This document shows positions 43,391-52,034 of a stretch of DNA of 64,000 nucleotides, piece after piece. The notes below the pieces were generated by a model that made no database searches, was not told the DNA's origin, and saw only the letters and a list, made by a program, of their open reading frames with translations. Origin of the DNA: Methanomassiliicoccales archaeon (GTDB taxonomy: Archaea > Thermoplasmatota > Thermoplasmata > Methanomassiliicoccales > UBA472); assembly GCA_035527755.1 (NCBI GenBank), contig DATKZX010000026.1, forward strand, positions 1 through 64,000, given 5' to 3'. Position 1 is the stretch's first letter; each line of letters starts with the position of its first letter. The translations under genes and the position numbers were made by a program.

Positions 43391-44223
43391 AACTCTACGT
43401 CGTAGACCTTCTCGGGATTGTCCTTATTTATTTTCCAGAGGACCGATTCGTCGATACCCTTCCCCACTAGCTGACGCATCCTCTTCGGTACTGTGGTGAT
43501 TGCCAGCACCGCCCCTGGACGTTCTGGGTCGTCAAAATAATCCGTTTCCAAAAGGAAACGGTCCCCTTTGCCAAAAGCCTCATTCACCGATGGTCTCGAT
43601 GCCAATATTGAAGGATAAAGCCCCCGGCACTCCTCCGGGGTGATCAATGGCGTGCAGTAATGCTTCACAACTTTTTCTCTGGAGAGTCCGACCTTGTCCG
43701 CCATTCTTCCAAGGTCCTCCATGCTGTCAGGGGTGGCGCTCTCTGCATGGATGACCACCGGACAACCACACTCCTTGGCCAATTGCATTCCGTATGACAG
43801 AATATCGTTGGAAGCGGTCATGATCTCGTCCGACACTGGAAAATGAGGTCTCCCTATCTCGCCCAGTCCCACTGCCAATCCTTCACGGACCAGATCCGCT
43901 GCGCGGTCCATCCCGCCCTTCATGACCTCCACGGCCGCTTCCAAAGGCATGCGCTCGACCAACCCCAGAAGCTCTACCGGGTATGGCCCCAAGGTGACAA
44001 ATGTACGTGCCCCTGCAGAACGCGCCTTCTCCGCGAGGCTCAGGGTGACCGCGTATGCCATCGAGAAATCGTCAGACGATCGGATGGGCACCTCGTCATA
44101 AGGCATGTGGCTGAGCACCAGATGGGTACCACCAACCTTTAAAAATTCTTTGACGGCCTCGACATTCCGGCCCGAAGGCTGGAGATGAATGTGATTGTCG
44201 AGGACCGGAAAGGGAAAAATCAC
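43387..44223 (-). CDS. TatD-related metal-dependent hydrolase (archaeal type)
   Basis: A 278-residue TIM-barrel hydrolase. Metal ligands are visible: 'LDNHIHLQPSG' at the start, Glu in 'GLGEIGRPHF' near 132, His in 'VVIHAESATP' near 160, His in 'VVKHYCTP', and Asp in 'LLETDYFDDP' near 238. This arrangement fits the archaeal COG1099-type relatives of TatD. Substrate unknown; TatD enzymes act on DNA or peptides. Its start overlaps the tbp stop by 4 bases, so it is in an operon with TBP. Confidence 0.88.
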   Translation of the reverse strand: MIFPFPVLDNHIHLQPSGRNVEAVKEFLKVGGTHLVLSHMPYDEVPIRSSDDFSMAYAVTLSLAEKARSAGARTFVTLGPYPVELLGLVERMPLEAAVEVMKGGMDRAADLVREGLAVGLGEIGRPHFPVSDEIMTASNDILSYGMQLAKECGCPVVIHAESATPDSMEDLGRMADKVGLSREKVVKHYCTPLITPEECRGLYPSILASRPSVNEAFGKGDRFLLETDYFDDPERPGAVLAITTVPKRMRQLVGKGIDESVLWKINKDNPEKVYDVEF

Positions 44224-44777
44224 TTCAACAAGCCCGCAGCCTTCAGTTCCTCAGTGATCTTGTTGACCGCTGCCTCTACATCCTCTTCCTTCTTTGCTCC
44301 GGTGCATACCAGCTTACCGGATCCGAAGAGCAGTACTACCACCTTGGGCACATCGATGCGGTAGACAAGTCCTGGGAACTGTTCGGGCTCATACTCCACA
44401 CGCTCCAGTCCCAATGAGATGGCAATGGCGTTGAGATTGATCTCTTGTCCTAGGTCAGAGGAGGCCACGATGTTCTGCACATCCGGCTTTGGTTGCATCT
44501 TGAGCTTGATGCCCGCCTTCTCGATCTGCTTCGCCACCTTCTTGATGGCGACCTCAACTTGCTCCAGGCTCTTTGCGCCGGTGCACACGACCTTGCCACT
44601 GCGGAAGAGCAATGTCGCGGTCTTCGGGTCCTTCAGCCGGTATATCAGTCCAGGGAACTGCTCCGGTTCGTATTCAGCGCCATCCAAGGTGAGGGCGATG
44701 GTCTGCAGGTCAAGTTCTTCCCCTAATGTTGTGGAAGCCACGACATTCTCAATTTTTATCTTGGCCAATCGGGTCAC
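44220..44777 (-). CDS. tbp: TATA-box binding protein
   Basis: A 185-residue TBP with the two direct repeats ('IENVVASTTLGEELDL' ... 'YEPEQFPGLIYRLKDPK' and 'VQNIVASSDLGQEINL' ... 'YEPEQFPGLVYRIDVPK'), each followed by 'GKVVCTGAKS' or 'GKLVCTGAKK'. It binds TATA boxes and recruits TFB. It lacks the acidic tail seen in some archaea. A TATA element (TATTTATATACC read on plus, around 44790-44801) precedes it closely. TFB is at 11141-12073. Confidence 0.98.
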   Translation of the reverse strand: MTRLAKIKIENVVASTTLGEELDLQTIALTLDGAEYEPEQFPGLIYRLKDPKTATLLFRSGKVVCTGAKSLEQVEVAIKKVAKQIEKAGIKLKMQPKPDVQNIVASSDLGQEINLNAIAISLGLERVEYEPEQFPGLVYRIDVPKVVVLLFGSGKLVCTGAKKEEDVEAAVNKITEELKAAGLLK

Positions 44778-44920
44778 CTACGCCAGGTTATTTATATACC
44801 CATTTATAAAGATTTGCGGTATTTCCTTATATTAGGAGAACCGGCAAACATGAAATCACAACACCGTGGGACGACCTGGGTTTAACATTAAAAGCGCAGG
44901 TCCTGGCCAGTCGCCAACAT

Positions 44921-44981
44921 TTATATATCTTCAAGATTATCATCTATTTGTCTGACAAATATTGATTTATTGTCGGACGAA
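44921..44981 (+). promoter_or_regulatory. Promoter of the ribbon-helix-helix/ftsZ3 operon with two operator-like palindromes
   Basis: The TATA box TTATATATC (44921-44929) predicts a start near 44950. A perfect 17-base palindrome TATTTGTC-T-GACAAATA covers 44945-44961. A degraded second copy, TTGTC-G-GACGA, is centred at 44975, 22 bases further on. Both lie over or just after the predicted start, where a repressor would block transcription. Confidence 0.6.
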
Positions 44982-45000
44982 GTATGGTCAGGGCATTGGT

Positions 45001-45312
45001 ATGAGCGACAGCGAGAGGATAACCGTTAGGATTCAAACGGATAAGTTAGGGGCATTACAGGCGCTCATCGATGGCGGTAAATACCAGACCATATCCGACG
45101 CCATCCGAGCGGCCATTGACTCCTTCATCGAGACGAACTTCACCCCTGATCACATTCAAAGGGTGACCGTAGAGCTGCCCAAGGTCAAGGTGGTGGAATT
45201 AGAGTCCCTCATCAGGGACGGTGATTCCGTTTCTATCGATGACGCCATTCGTAATGCGGTTCGGGAATACGTCCGCATGAGGTTGGAAAAAGCCGTGAGC
45301 GAGTTGAGGTGA
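45001..45312 (+). CDS. Tandem ribbon-helix-helix (CopG-like) regulator
   Basis: A 103-residue protein made of two RHH units. Unit 1 is 'ERITVRIQTDKLGALQALI' with 'YQTISDAIRAAIDSFIE'. Unit 2 is 'QRVTVELPKVKVVELESLI' with 'SVSIDDAIRNAVREYV'. One chain therefore carries what is usually made by a dimer. It begins the operon with the third ftsZ gene, 28 bases downstream. The two promoter palindromes 22 bases apart are candidate binding sites, which suggests autoregulation and control of ftsZ3. Confidence 0.88.
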   Translation: MSDSERITVRIQTDKLGALQALIDGGKYQTISDAIRAAIDSFIETNFTPDHIQRVTVELPKVKVVELESLIRDGDSVSIDDAIRNAVREYVRMRLEKAVSELR

Positions 45313-45340
45313 CCTCCCGGCCGGTCGCAGGAGCTGAGGG

Positions 45341-46372
45341 ATGGGGTCGCGCTTCGAGGGGCTGGACGAGTCCGAGGTAGAGCTGCACGAGCTCAACATC
45401 CTGGTGGTCGGTTGTGGGGGAGGAGGATGCAATAGCATCACTCGTCTCAACCAGATCGGCATAGAGGCAGCTACGACGGTCGCCATCAATACCGACCAGA
45501 GGTCCCTCAAGGTCACGGAATGTCCCAATAGATTATTGATAGGCGCGGAGTACACCAAGGGTCTAGGTACCGGGGGTCGTCCTGATGTTGGCGAGGAATG
45601 CGCACTAAACGCATCGGTGCTCCTTTCCAAGATCTTCCAGGGAGTCGACCTGACGTTCATAATCACCGGTCTAGGTGGAGGTACTGGCACAGGCGCTTCC
45701 CCTGTGGTTGCCGACATTGCTAGACGATGCGGTTCAATGGTCATCACCATCGCCACCACTCCCTTCAGTTTCGAGGGCGCTACACGTCGAAATATCGCCC
45801 TGAAGGGGCTGAAGCGCCTCAGAGATGCGTCGAACAGCATGCTGGTGCTGGACAACGATCGTCTTCTGCACATGGTGGAAAACATACCGGTCGATCAGGG
45901 ACTGGCGGTGATCGACCAGCTGATCTCTGAACTGATCAAAGGTACCGTTGATGTCCTGACCTTGCCTTCGCTCATAAATCTAGACTTCGCCGACCTGCGC
46001 ACGATCATGGAGCAGGGTGGCGTGTCCACCATTCTCTACGGGGAGAACGCCGATCCAGAGGCCGTTGTCCGTGAAGCCATCGAAAATCCGTTGCTGGATG
46101 TGGACATTCGCGGTGGCACTGGTGCCCTGATCCACATAGCCGGAGGGAGCGGTCTGACCATGCGTCGTGCGAATCGCATCATCGCCAGCATCACCAAGGT
46201 CCTGGACGAGGATGCGACGATCAAGTTCGGGGTGCGCATGGAGGAGGAGATGGAGGGAAACATCCGAATGATCGCCATCATCACGGGAATCTCGGAGATG
46301 AGCGGTCCCTTCGCCCCCACGTTCGCTCCAGGGGACGATCTGGGAAAGGTACTGGGAAAGTACAGTCCGTGA
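45341..46372 (+). CDS. FtsZ-family protein, divergent third paralog
   Basis: A 343-residue FtsZ with intact GTPase loops: 'ILVVGCGGGGCNSIT', '[20 protein letters not shown]' near residue 108, and T7 'LINLDFADLRTIM' near 208. It should bind and hydrolyse GTP. It differs from the two other FtsZ copies in most positions and ends 'GKVLGKYSP', without their D-F-I-K/R tail. It also has a shorter N-terminus. The operon partner is a tandem RHH regulator. Its stop lies one base from that of convergent trmJ. Confidence 0.92.
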   Translation: MGSRFEGLDESEVELHELNILVVGCGGGGCNSITRLNQIGIEAATTVAINTDQRSLKVTECPNRLLIGAEYTKGLGTGGRPDVGEECALNASVLLSKIFQGVDLTFIITGLGGGTGTGASPVVADIARRCGSMVITIATTPFSFEGATRRNIALKGLKRLRDASNSMLVLDNDRLLHMVENIPVDQGLAVIDQLISELIKGTVDVLTLPSLINLDFADLRTIMEQGGVSTILYGENADPEAVVREAIENPLLDVDIRGGTGALIHIAGGSGLTMRRANRIIASITKVLDEDATIKFGVRMEEEMEGNIRMIAIITGISEMSGPFAPTFAPGDDLGKVLGKYSP

Positions 46373-46373
46373 A

Positions 46374-47075
46374 TCACTTCTTCTTAATGATCTTGACCGC
46401 ATCACCGAAAACGCCCATGATAGTATGGAACTCCCATCTGCTAGGTAATGCCCTTCCCATGATCCTGCGGAACATTATGGATGTCCGTTCTCTACGGAAC
46501 TCCGGATAATCTATCGCATCCAGCAGATCGTCGAAGAACTGGATCAACCGTTCTCTCTCCGGTTCGCTGGCCTTCTTGGGCGAGCCGATGTGGATGGATC
46601 TCTGATATAGCTCGTACAGAACGATGCTGACGGCGTGGGAAAGGTTGAGGATAGGATATTCCTCATGCGAAGGTATGCTGACCAGAAGGTCGCATCGTGC
46701 CAATTGCTCCTGGCTTAGGCCCATGTCCTCCCGACCGAACACCAATGCTATCTTCTCCTCCACCCCCTCCAAACGGTCGGTGAACTCCTTCGGTGTCAGA
46801 GGTATACGTATGTAATGTTTCTCTCCAGCGGTCACTATGCCGCTGGTACCTACCACGTGGAAGCAATCGGCGATCGCATCCTCGAAGCTGCTGACGATCG
46901 TCGCCTCCTTCAATATGTAATTAGCGTGCTTAGCGCGCTTGAACGCCTCGTCCGTTAAGGTGCATGGGTTTACCATGCAAAGCTCACGGAAACCAAAATT
47001 GGCCATAGCCCTGGCCACCGCCCCGACGTTCCCGTCTACCCTGGGCTCCACGAGAACCACCTTGACCTCCGGCAT
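46374..47075 (-). CDS. trmJ: TrmJ-type tRNA 2'-O-methyltransferase (SpoU/TrmH family)
   Basis: A 233-residue SPOUT enzyme with 'VLVEPRVDGNVGAVARAMANFG' at the start and the knot motifs 'IALVFGREDMGLSQEQLARCD' and 'PILNLSHAVSIVLYELYQ' near 130-170. A C-terminal helical extension follows. Archaeal TrmJ methylates ribose at tRNA position 32. A TATA-like ATATAGA sequence lies just upstream in the divergent region shared with truA. Confidence 0.9.
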   Translation of the reverse strand: MPEVKVVLVEPRVDGNVGAVARAMANFGFRELCMVNPCTLTDEAFKRAKHANYILKEATIVSSFEDAIADCFHVVGTSGIVTAGEKHYIRIPLTPKEFTDRLEGVEEKIALVFGREDMGLSQEQLARCDLLVSIPSHEEYPILNLSHAVSIVLYELYQRSIHIGSPKKASEPERERLIQFFDDLLDAIDYPEFRRERTSIMFRRIMGRALPSRWEFHTIMGVFGDAVKIIKKK

Positions 47076-47160
47076 CGTTCCTGGGACACCTCAGCCGTTA
47101 TATAGAGATTTTCAGAAGACGACTGCAAAGGATTTAGTCCAGCTTTCGGATATCCGAGGC

Positions 47161-47976
47161 GTGGTCGGTAGGATCGCGGTTAAGTTCGCTTACGACGGGA
47201 CAAAGTTCATGGGCTCCCAGAGACAGCCCCACGCCCACACCGTGGAGAGCGAACTGCTGGCCGCTTTAAAAAATATCGGCGCCATTTCCTCCGTGGACGA
47301 GAATCGTTTCCGTGTCGCCAGCCGAACCGACCGGGGGGTCAGCGCCCTGGGGAACGTGTTCGCTATAGATACGAACTTCCGTCGGCAAGAGCTGCTGCGA
47401 GCGGTTAACGCAGTCTGCCGGGACGTGTACTGCATAGCACTGGCGGAAGTTCCAGATAATTTCTCCCCCCGTCGCGCCCGTGGTCGTTGGTATCGTTACT
47501 ACCTGCCGTATCGTGGGCATGACCTTTCCCGAATGTCCATGGGGGCCCAGGAGTTCGAAGGCGAGCACGAGTTCCGTTTGTTCTGCAAGCCGGACGGCAA
47601 GATTACCCTGCGTTCCTTGAACTCGGTCAAAGTGGAACGCATCGGCGACATGGTGGTGATCGACCTTCAAGCCAGGGAGTTCATGCGCAACATGGTCCGA
47701 AGGATCGTATCAGCGCTGGACCAGGCGGGACAAGGCAAGGTGACGTTGGAAGAGATCAGGACCGCCTTGCGAGGAGAGGGACGGTCCATGGGGACGGCCG
47801 AGCCGGAAGGCCTGTTCCTTATGGACGTGGACCACGGCCTGGAAATGAGCGGCAGCTCGTTCGGACCGATGAGGGAAAGGGTAATCCGAGAAAAGGACCA
47901 GGCTTGGTTGCGATGGCAATTCAACGATCTATTATTGAAAAATACTGGTATGGACGTTAAAAGGCTTGGAAAATGA
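47161..47976 (+). CDS. truA: tRNA pseudouridine synthase A
   Basis: About 271 residues with the catalytic Asp in 'RVASRTDRGVSALGNVFA' near residue 58 and 'KFAYDGTKFMGSQRQP' at the start. The middle has 'SPRRARGRWYRYYLP', and the C-terminal half 'FMRNMVRRIVSALDQAGQG'. It makes pseudouridine at tRNA positions 38-40. The start is GTG at 47161. An open frame extends upstream into trmJ antisense sequence, but a TATA box (TTATATAG, 47098-47105) lies inside that extension, so it is not coding. Confidence 0.92.
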   Translation: MVGRIAVKFAYDGTKFMGSQRQPHAHTVESELLAALKNIGAISSVDENRFRVASRTDRGVSALGNVFAIDTNFRRQELLRAVNAVCRDVYCIALAEVPDNFSPRRARGRWYRYYLPYRGHDLSRMSMGAQEFEGEHEFRLFCKPDGKITLRSLNSVKVERIGDMVVIDLQAREFMRNMVRRIVSALDQAGQGKVTLEEIRTALRGEGRSMGTAEPEGLFLMDVDHGLEMSGSSFGPMRERVIREKDQAWLRWQFNDLLLKNTGMDVKRLGK

Positions 47977-48073
47977 TATTTAACCTTAATTGTAGCATGC
48001 TCTCCCCCTCTTGATATACCCTGGTATCATTTGTTCCTTTATCCTCATGTGATTGGAGAAGGTCCGCGGGGAG

Positions 48074-48099
48074 CGAGGGGGCCACCTCGGGCCCCCTCG
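48074..48099 (+). repeat. Strong GC hairpin between truA and the AK6-type kinase gene
   Basis: An inverted repeat with a 10-bp perfect stem (CGAGGGGGCC/GGCCCCCTCG) and a 6-base loop, followed by CATCATCTTTTG. It stands out in an AT-rich 159-base gap. It could be a terminator for truA, a leader element of the kinase gene, or a small structured RNA. Confidence 0.5.
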
Positions 48100-48135
48100 A
48101 CATCATCTTTTGTACCCGCAGTCTATTCATGTGGG

Positions 48136-48660
48136 ATGATCATCGCTTTGACCGGAACGCCCGGCACCGGCAAGAGCACCGTGGCCCGATCCCTATCATC
48201 TCAAGGTTGGAAGGTATTGGAGATCAACGAACTTGCCAAGAGATACGGGCTGCTGAAGAGCAAGGACATGACCCGGGACAGCTTTGAGCTCGACCCGGAC
48301 GATCTGCAGCAGGCGTTAGTGCAGGAAGGCATCGGAGAAGGAGTGCTGGTGGGGCATTTTGCCCATCTCCTGGATGTGGACATGGTCATCGTACTGCGCT
48401 GCCATCCGTCCAAACTCGCGGAACGGCTCGCCGATCGTGGATGGCCGCTGGCCAAGGTGAGGGAGAACGCGTTGGCCGAAGCCTTGGACATCATACTGGC
48501 CGAATCGATGGACGGGGAAGCTCCGGTCTTTGAGATCGATACCACCGAGATGACACCTGAGGGGGCAGCGGAGGCGACATTGTCAATACTGGCCGGGGAA
48601 AATGAAAAGTACGCAGTTGGAAATATCGACTGGAGCGAGGAGGCGTTGCGATGGTGTTAG
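48136..48660 (+). CDS. AK6/Fap7-type adenylate kinase
   Basis: A 174-residue NMP-kinase-like P-loop protein with 'MIIALTGTPGTGKSTVARSL' at the start, a short NMP domain, and 'RLADRGWPLAKVRENALAEAL' resembling the lid of human AK6/Fap7. Members have adenylate kinase or ATPase activity and help late maturation of the small ribosomal subunit. I chose the ATG at 48136; the earlier frame is non-coding. It overlaps the next gene by 10 bases, a pairing seen in several archaea. Confidence 0.9.
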   Translation: MIIALTGTPGTGKSTVARSLSSQGWKVLEINELAKRYGLLKSKDMTRDSFELDPDDLQQALVQEGIGEGVLVGHFAHLLDVDMVIVLRCHPSKLAERLADRGWPLAKVRENALAEALDIILAESMDGEAPVFEIDTTEMTPEGAAEATLSILAGENEKYAVGNIDWSEEALRWC

Positions 48661-49289
48661 ACGCGAAGAGGGACAAGGTCAACTTCATCATGGATCCGAT
48701 AGCCAACGTCTTCAAGGGGGTGCATCCCGACATCATATCCTTCACCGCTTTGGGGCTAGCAGCTCTGGCGGGAGTGGGCATTTACTTCTCATACGATCAC
48801 TGGCAGTTGCTGCTGCCATTGTCCGCCTTCCTGGTGATCATCAGTGGGTTGTTCGACGGGCTGGATGGTAAAGTGGCTCGTCTGGCAGGGAAAGCGAACA
48901 AGCGCGGCGATTTCCTGGACCACGTTCTGGACCGGTACGCCGATGTATTAATGATCGGGGCCGTGGCCGTGAGCGCCTGGTGCAGTCCATACCTAGGCAT
49001 GATGGCCATAATCGGTGTGCTGCTCACCAGCTATATGGGTACCCAGGCCCAGGCCGTAGGTGTCAAGCGCATGTACGGGGGATTGTTGGGTCGGGCGGAC
49101 CGCATTGTTCTCTCCTTCGTCATACCTTTAGTCCAATTCGTCATGATGCTCCTCGGCTACCGGGAGATAGGGATAATGGGATTCGAGGTCAACGCCTTCG
49201 AGGTCATGATGCTGTGGTTCGCCGTGGTAGGGAACCTGACCGCGGTGCAAAGGGCGGCGATCACCTGGAAGGGGTTGAAGGGGGCGTAG
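48651..49289 (+). CDS. CDP-alcohol phosphatidyltransferase (archaetidylinositol phosphate synthase-like)
   Basis: A 212-residue membrane enzyme with about six helices. The catalytic motif is complete: 'DGLDGKVARLAGKANKRGDFLDHVLDRYADV', residues 67-97 (D-G-x2-A-R-x8-G-x3-D-x3-D type). The N-terminus 'PIANVFKGVHPDIISFTALG' is typical of archaetidylinositol-phosphate synthases. It would join CDP-archaeol to inositol phosphate in polar lipid synthesis. Overlaps both neighbours: 10 bases with the kinase gene and 29 with convergent priL. Confidence 0.9.
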   Translation: MVLDAKRDKVNFIMDPIANVFKGVHPDIISFTALGLAALAGVGIYFSYDHWQLLLPLSAFLVIISGLFDGLDGKVARLAGKANKRGDFLDHVLDRYADVLMIGAVAVSAWCSPYLGMMAIIGVLLTSYMGTQAQAVGVKRMYGGLLGRADRIVLSFVIPLVQFVMMLLGYREIGIMGFEVNAFEVMMLWFAVVGNLTAVQRAAITWKGLKGA

Positions 49290-50328
49290 CGTCCTTCTCG
49301 ACCTTCTTCTCCTTTCCCTTGTCATAGGAACGTATTCTGTAATATGTCAGGGGATGTTGGACCCGTCTCCCGTTGCACAGTTCATCTGGCTCGAAGCACA
49401 GTCCGGTCGTCCTCATGGTGGCGCATTCTGGCGGTGTGTATCTCTTCCCTAGGCCGTCACCAGTGATATGCCTGACCTGGTACGCCGTCTTGGAGTGATC
49501 GAAGTCCGGGGAACTGCAGAACAGCTTGATGATATCGTCCACTGGCATTCCTATGAAGCTAAGGAAGCTGGTCAATGCGAAGCGCCCCGCGTGTGGCATG
49601 TTCTGCCCCGCCTGCGCCATGGCCACCAACTTCTTCATGCATGGGGGGAACTTTAAAATGCTTACTTCGCCGAAGCCCTCTCCCCGATACTTCTCCTTGA
49701 ACTCCTCAAGGGCAGCGACGATGTCTTCCAGCTCATTTTCGATGGCCGTGAGAAGCTCATCGTTCACCGGTAGCGGTAGATCGTCCTCGATCCTCTCGTT
49801 CAAGGCCTGCTCCAGCACCCGCACGAACTTGTTCTTTTCCAGTTGGACGTAACCGGATCTGAGGTCCTGATTCACCAGCTTCCATTCCGGCCCCCTCAGT
49901 CCGGATGTGTAGTTCAGGAAATCAGTGAAATGCATGCGCAAGGCGTTATCGCCACGCACCGCCTCCACTTCCAGTTCACCTGCCAGGAAGACGACCATTT
50001 CCATATCCTCCTTGCGCAGGCGCTCATTAAAGGTTTTAGCTTCGGCCAAAGCGTAGCGTCGCACCAGGACGTCATCCCCAATGCAGGAGACCAGTATCCG
50101 AGCGTAAGGGTAGCTCAGTATCTCCTGCACAGCCTCATCCTCAGAAGTGACAGGATTGTTAGGCACGGTCAGATCGCTGATGGCCGAGAGCACTCTGGCC
50201 TTTCCTCGTCTCCGGGCCTCGGCCATGGTGGTGTGTTTCAGAAGATCGTCCAGTCCCAGCTCTCGCTCCTTTACGAAATGGGTGGCGTCCTTAAGGAACG
50301 GATAGCGAGCGAGGGCGCGAAATTCCAT
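49261..50328 (-). CDS. priL: DNA primase large subunit PriL
   Basis: About 355 residues. The N-terminal helical domain is followed by the iron-sulfur domain with four Cys: 'FPPCMKKL' near 228, 'LFCSSPDF' near 271, 'TPPECATM' near 299 and 'GLCFEPD' near 308. These hold a [4Fe-4S] cluster needed for primer initiation with PriS. The tail is Lys-rich. ATG at 50328 has AGGT 8 bases upstream; the longer frame upstream is not family-like. PriS is not in this window. It follows the radical SAM gene by 29 bases. Confidence 0.94.
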   Translation of the reverse strand: MEFRALARYPFLKDATHFVKERELGLDDLLKHTTMAEARRRGKARVLSAISDLTVPNNPVTSEDEAVQEILSYPYARILVSCIGDDVLVRRYALAEAKTFNERLRKEDMEMVVFLAGELEVEAVRGDNALRMHFTDFLNYTSGLRGPEWKLVNQDLRSGYVQLEKNKFVRVLEQALNERIEDDLPLPVNDELLTAIENELEDIVAALEEFKEKYRGEGFGEVSILKFPPCMKKLVAMAQAGQNMPHAGRFALTSFLSFIGMPVDDIIKLFCSSPDFDHSKTAYQVRHITGDGLGKRYTPPECATMRTTGLCFEPDELCNGRRVQHPLTYYRIRSYDKGKEKKVEKDATPPSTPSR

Positions 50329-50357
50329 GGCCGGAACCTGATTCGCTTTGCCTCTAT

Positions 50358-51977
50358 TTAGGATTGGACTTGATCGAACATGAGGAACTTCAGAACAGAA
50401 TCGGCGATACGGGGGTCGTCCAAGGCCTTCCGGAGGTCCGAACCATCCTTGAGCGGACGGGCGTGGAACAGCCTGATCGCTCTCTTGCGTCCCAATCCAG
50501 GCAATGCCTCCAAGGCGGCGATGGGGCAACTGTTGACGTTCAATGGATAGGTCACACCGCTGATGCTGCGGAAACCGTGCCCTACCACGGCCACATCGAC
50601 GAACTTGTTCAGATCGACCGGGTGCGGTATCCCGACCAACAGTGGATATGTCCCTATCTGACGGCCGAAGGTCACCTTCCCCTCCCTGATCTCAGTATAG
50701 ATCCCTCGGAGCACTGTGCCCACCGGTACCAGGCGCTCCAGCATGGGCCTGTCGATCTGGGTTCGTACCTTCTCCTTGAACTTCAAGAAGGCTGAATGGC
50801 TCACGGTCTGTGGGAACTCCCTGCGCACAGGCATGACCTGCCGGATGTTTATGCGGCGGAGGAGCAAACCCTCATCAAGGATATTCTGCAGGAAACGTAG
50901 GTCCAGGTCCAATGAGGTGGGCGTTTCCCCCATCAGGCCGACCAGTACATTGATGCCCGGCAGCAGGATGGGCATGCCGTTGCTTCCCCTCTCCCCGCCC
51001 AAACGGTTGATGGTCCGAACGGACCACAGCACCTCCTCCGGGGTGGCGTTCAGATTGTTCATCCTGACCACCTCGGGGTCCGCGGTCTCCATCCCCAGTG
51101 CCAGAACGTTCCCTGGGGTGCAGTGTCTGACCAAGGAGCGTAGGATCATCTCTGTTTCCTCTGGGTGCCGGGCCATAACCGCCGGGTTGGCGTTGTCCAC
51201 ATGCAATATATCGGGTTTGAGCGCAGATACCCCCGATAGCAGCTCTTCCAAGGCCTTCGGGTTCGGTCGGGGGCAGTCAGTCCCGTCCAGTTCGGCCTTG
51301 TAGGATATGATGCAGGTCTGAGAGCCTAATCTGAAATTGACGACACCCCTCTCCCTAAGGGCCCGTACCTCGGCTACTATCGCCCCAGGCTCACGGCATA
51401 TTGGACGACCTTTTAACGGCTCCACGCAGAATGAACAACCTCCGTTCACGTAGCGTACGCAGCCTCTATACGTCTCTATCTCGGCTATCAACGGTTGGGG
51501 ATGGTCCGGATGAGAAAGGACGCAATCCGCTCCCAGCATCATCCAGCGGTCCCATTCCTCCAATTCCCTCCAACGGTCCTTGGCCACGCCTTTCTCTAAA
51601 AGGTCAAAGGTGGCGGAGGCCGGGTCTAGGTAATGGGCACGATGGAACCGGTCCTTCAAACCCGGGTCCAGGGCCGCTGGTCCTCCCAGAACTGTCTCTC
51701 CCCTAAAATTATCGATCAGTTGGAACAGTTCGCGGTGGGAGGCCGGCATGCCGCGCAAATAGCGCCCAGGTACAGACATTCCAGATAGGACGACCAATAG
51801 ATCGACCTTTGGCATTGAGTGGCCATGACGCCATTGGTCAATGGTCATGTAATGGGGCGTGTTTCCGGAATCCTTCACCGCTCCGAACACCGCCCTTACC
51901 ATGGGGTGGATGTAGGGAGGAACTCCCAATGAACCAGGCTCGTCAATGTAGCCGTCGAATATCAGGACGTCGGACAT
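50358..51977 (-). CDS. Radical SAM protein with C-terminal helix-hairpin-helix (COG1031-like)
   Basis: A 539-residue protein. The N-terminal 170 residues are Rossmann-like, as in B12-binding radical SAM enzymes. The radical SAM core follows, with 'ETYRGCVRYVNGGCSFCVEP', a CX7CX2C cluster site that departs from the usual CX3CX2C. The C-terminus has a helix-hairpin-helix ('LPGLGRKRAIRLFHARP'), suggesting binding to DNA or RNA. The archaeal family has no proven reaction. It sits between EF-1beta and primase genes in one transcript. Confidence 0.88.
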   Translation of the reverse strand: MSDVLIFDGYIDEPGSLGVPPYIHPMVRAVFGAVKDSGNTPHYMTIDQWRHGHSMPKVDLLVVLSGMSVPGRYLRGMPASHRELFQLIDNFRGETVLGGPAALDPGLKDRFHRAHYLDPASATFDLLEKGVAKDRWRELEEWDRWMMLGADCVLSHPDHPQPLIAEIETYRGCVRYVNGGCSFCVEPLKGRPICREPGAIVAEVRALRERGVVNFRLGSQTCIISYKAELDGTDCPRPNPKALEELLSGVSALKPDILHVDNANPAVMARHPEETEMILRSLVRHCTPGNVLALGMETADPEVVRMNNLNATPEEVLWSVRTINRLGGERGSNGMPILLPGINVLVGLMGETPTSLDLDLRFLQNILDEGLLLRRINIRQVMPVRREFPQTVSHSAFLKFKEKVRTQIDRPMLERLVPVGTVLRGIYTEIREGKVTFGRQIGTYPLLVGIPHPVDLNKFVDVAVVGHGFRSISGVTYPLNVNSCPIAALEALPGLGRKRAIRLFHARPLKDGSDLRKALDDPRIADSVLKFLMFDQVQS

Positions 51978-52034
51978 GTACTCGCCGCTTGAAAATAAAG
52001 GAAGGGGGGCCTCGTTCGGCCGGAAAACGGACTA

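Noticed and set aside
46939-47160. N-terminal extension of truA
   Set aside because: The segment is antisense to trmJ and contains a TATA box; TruA similarity starts at GTG 47161.
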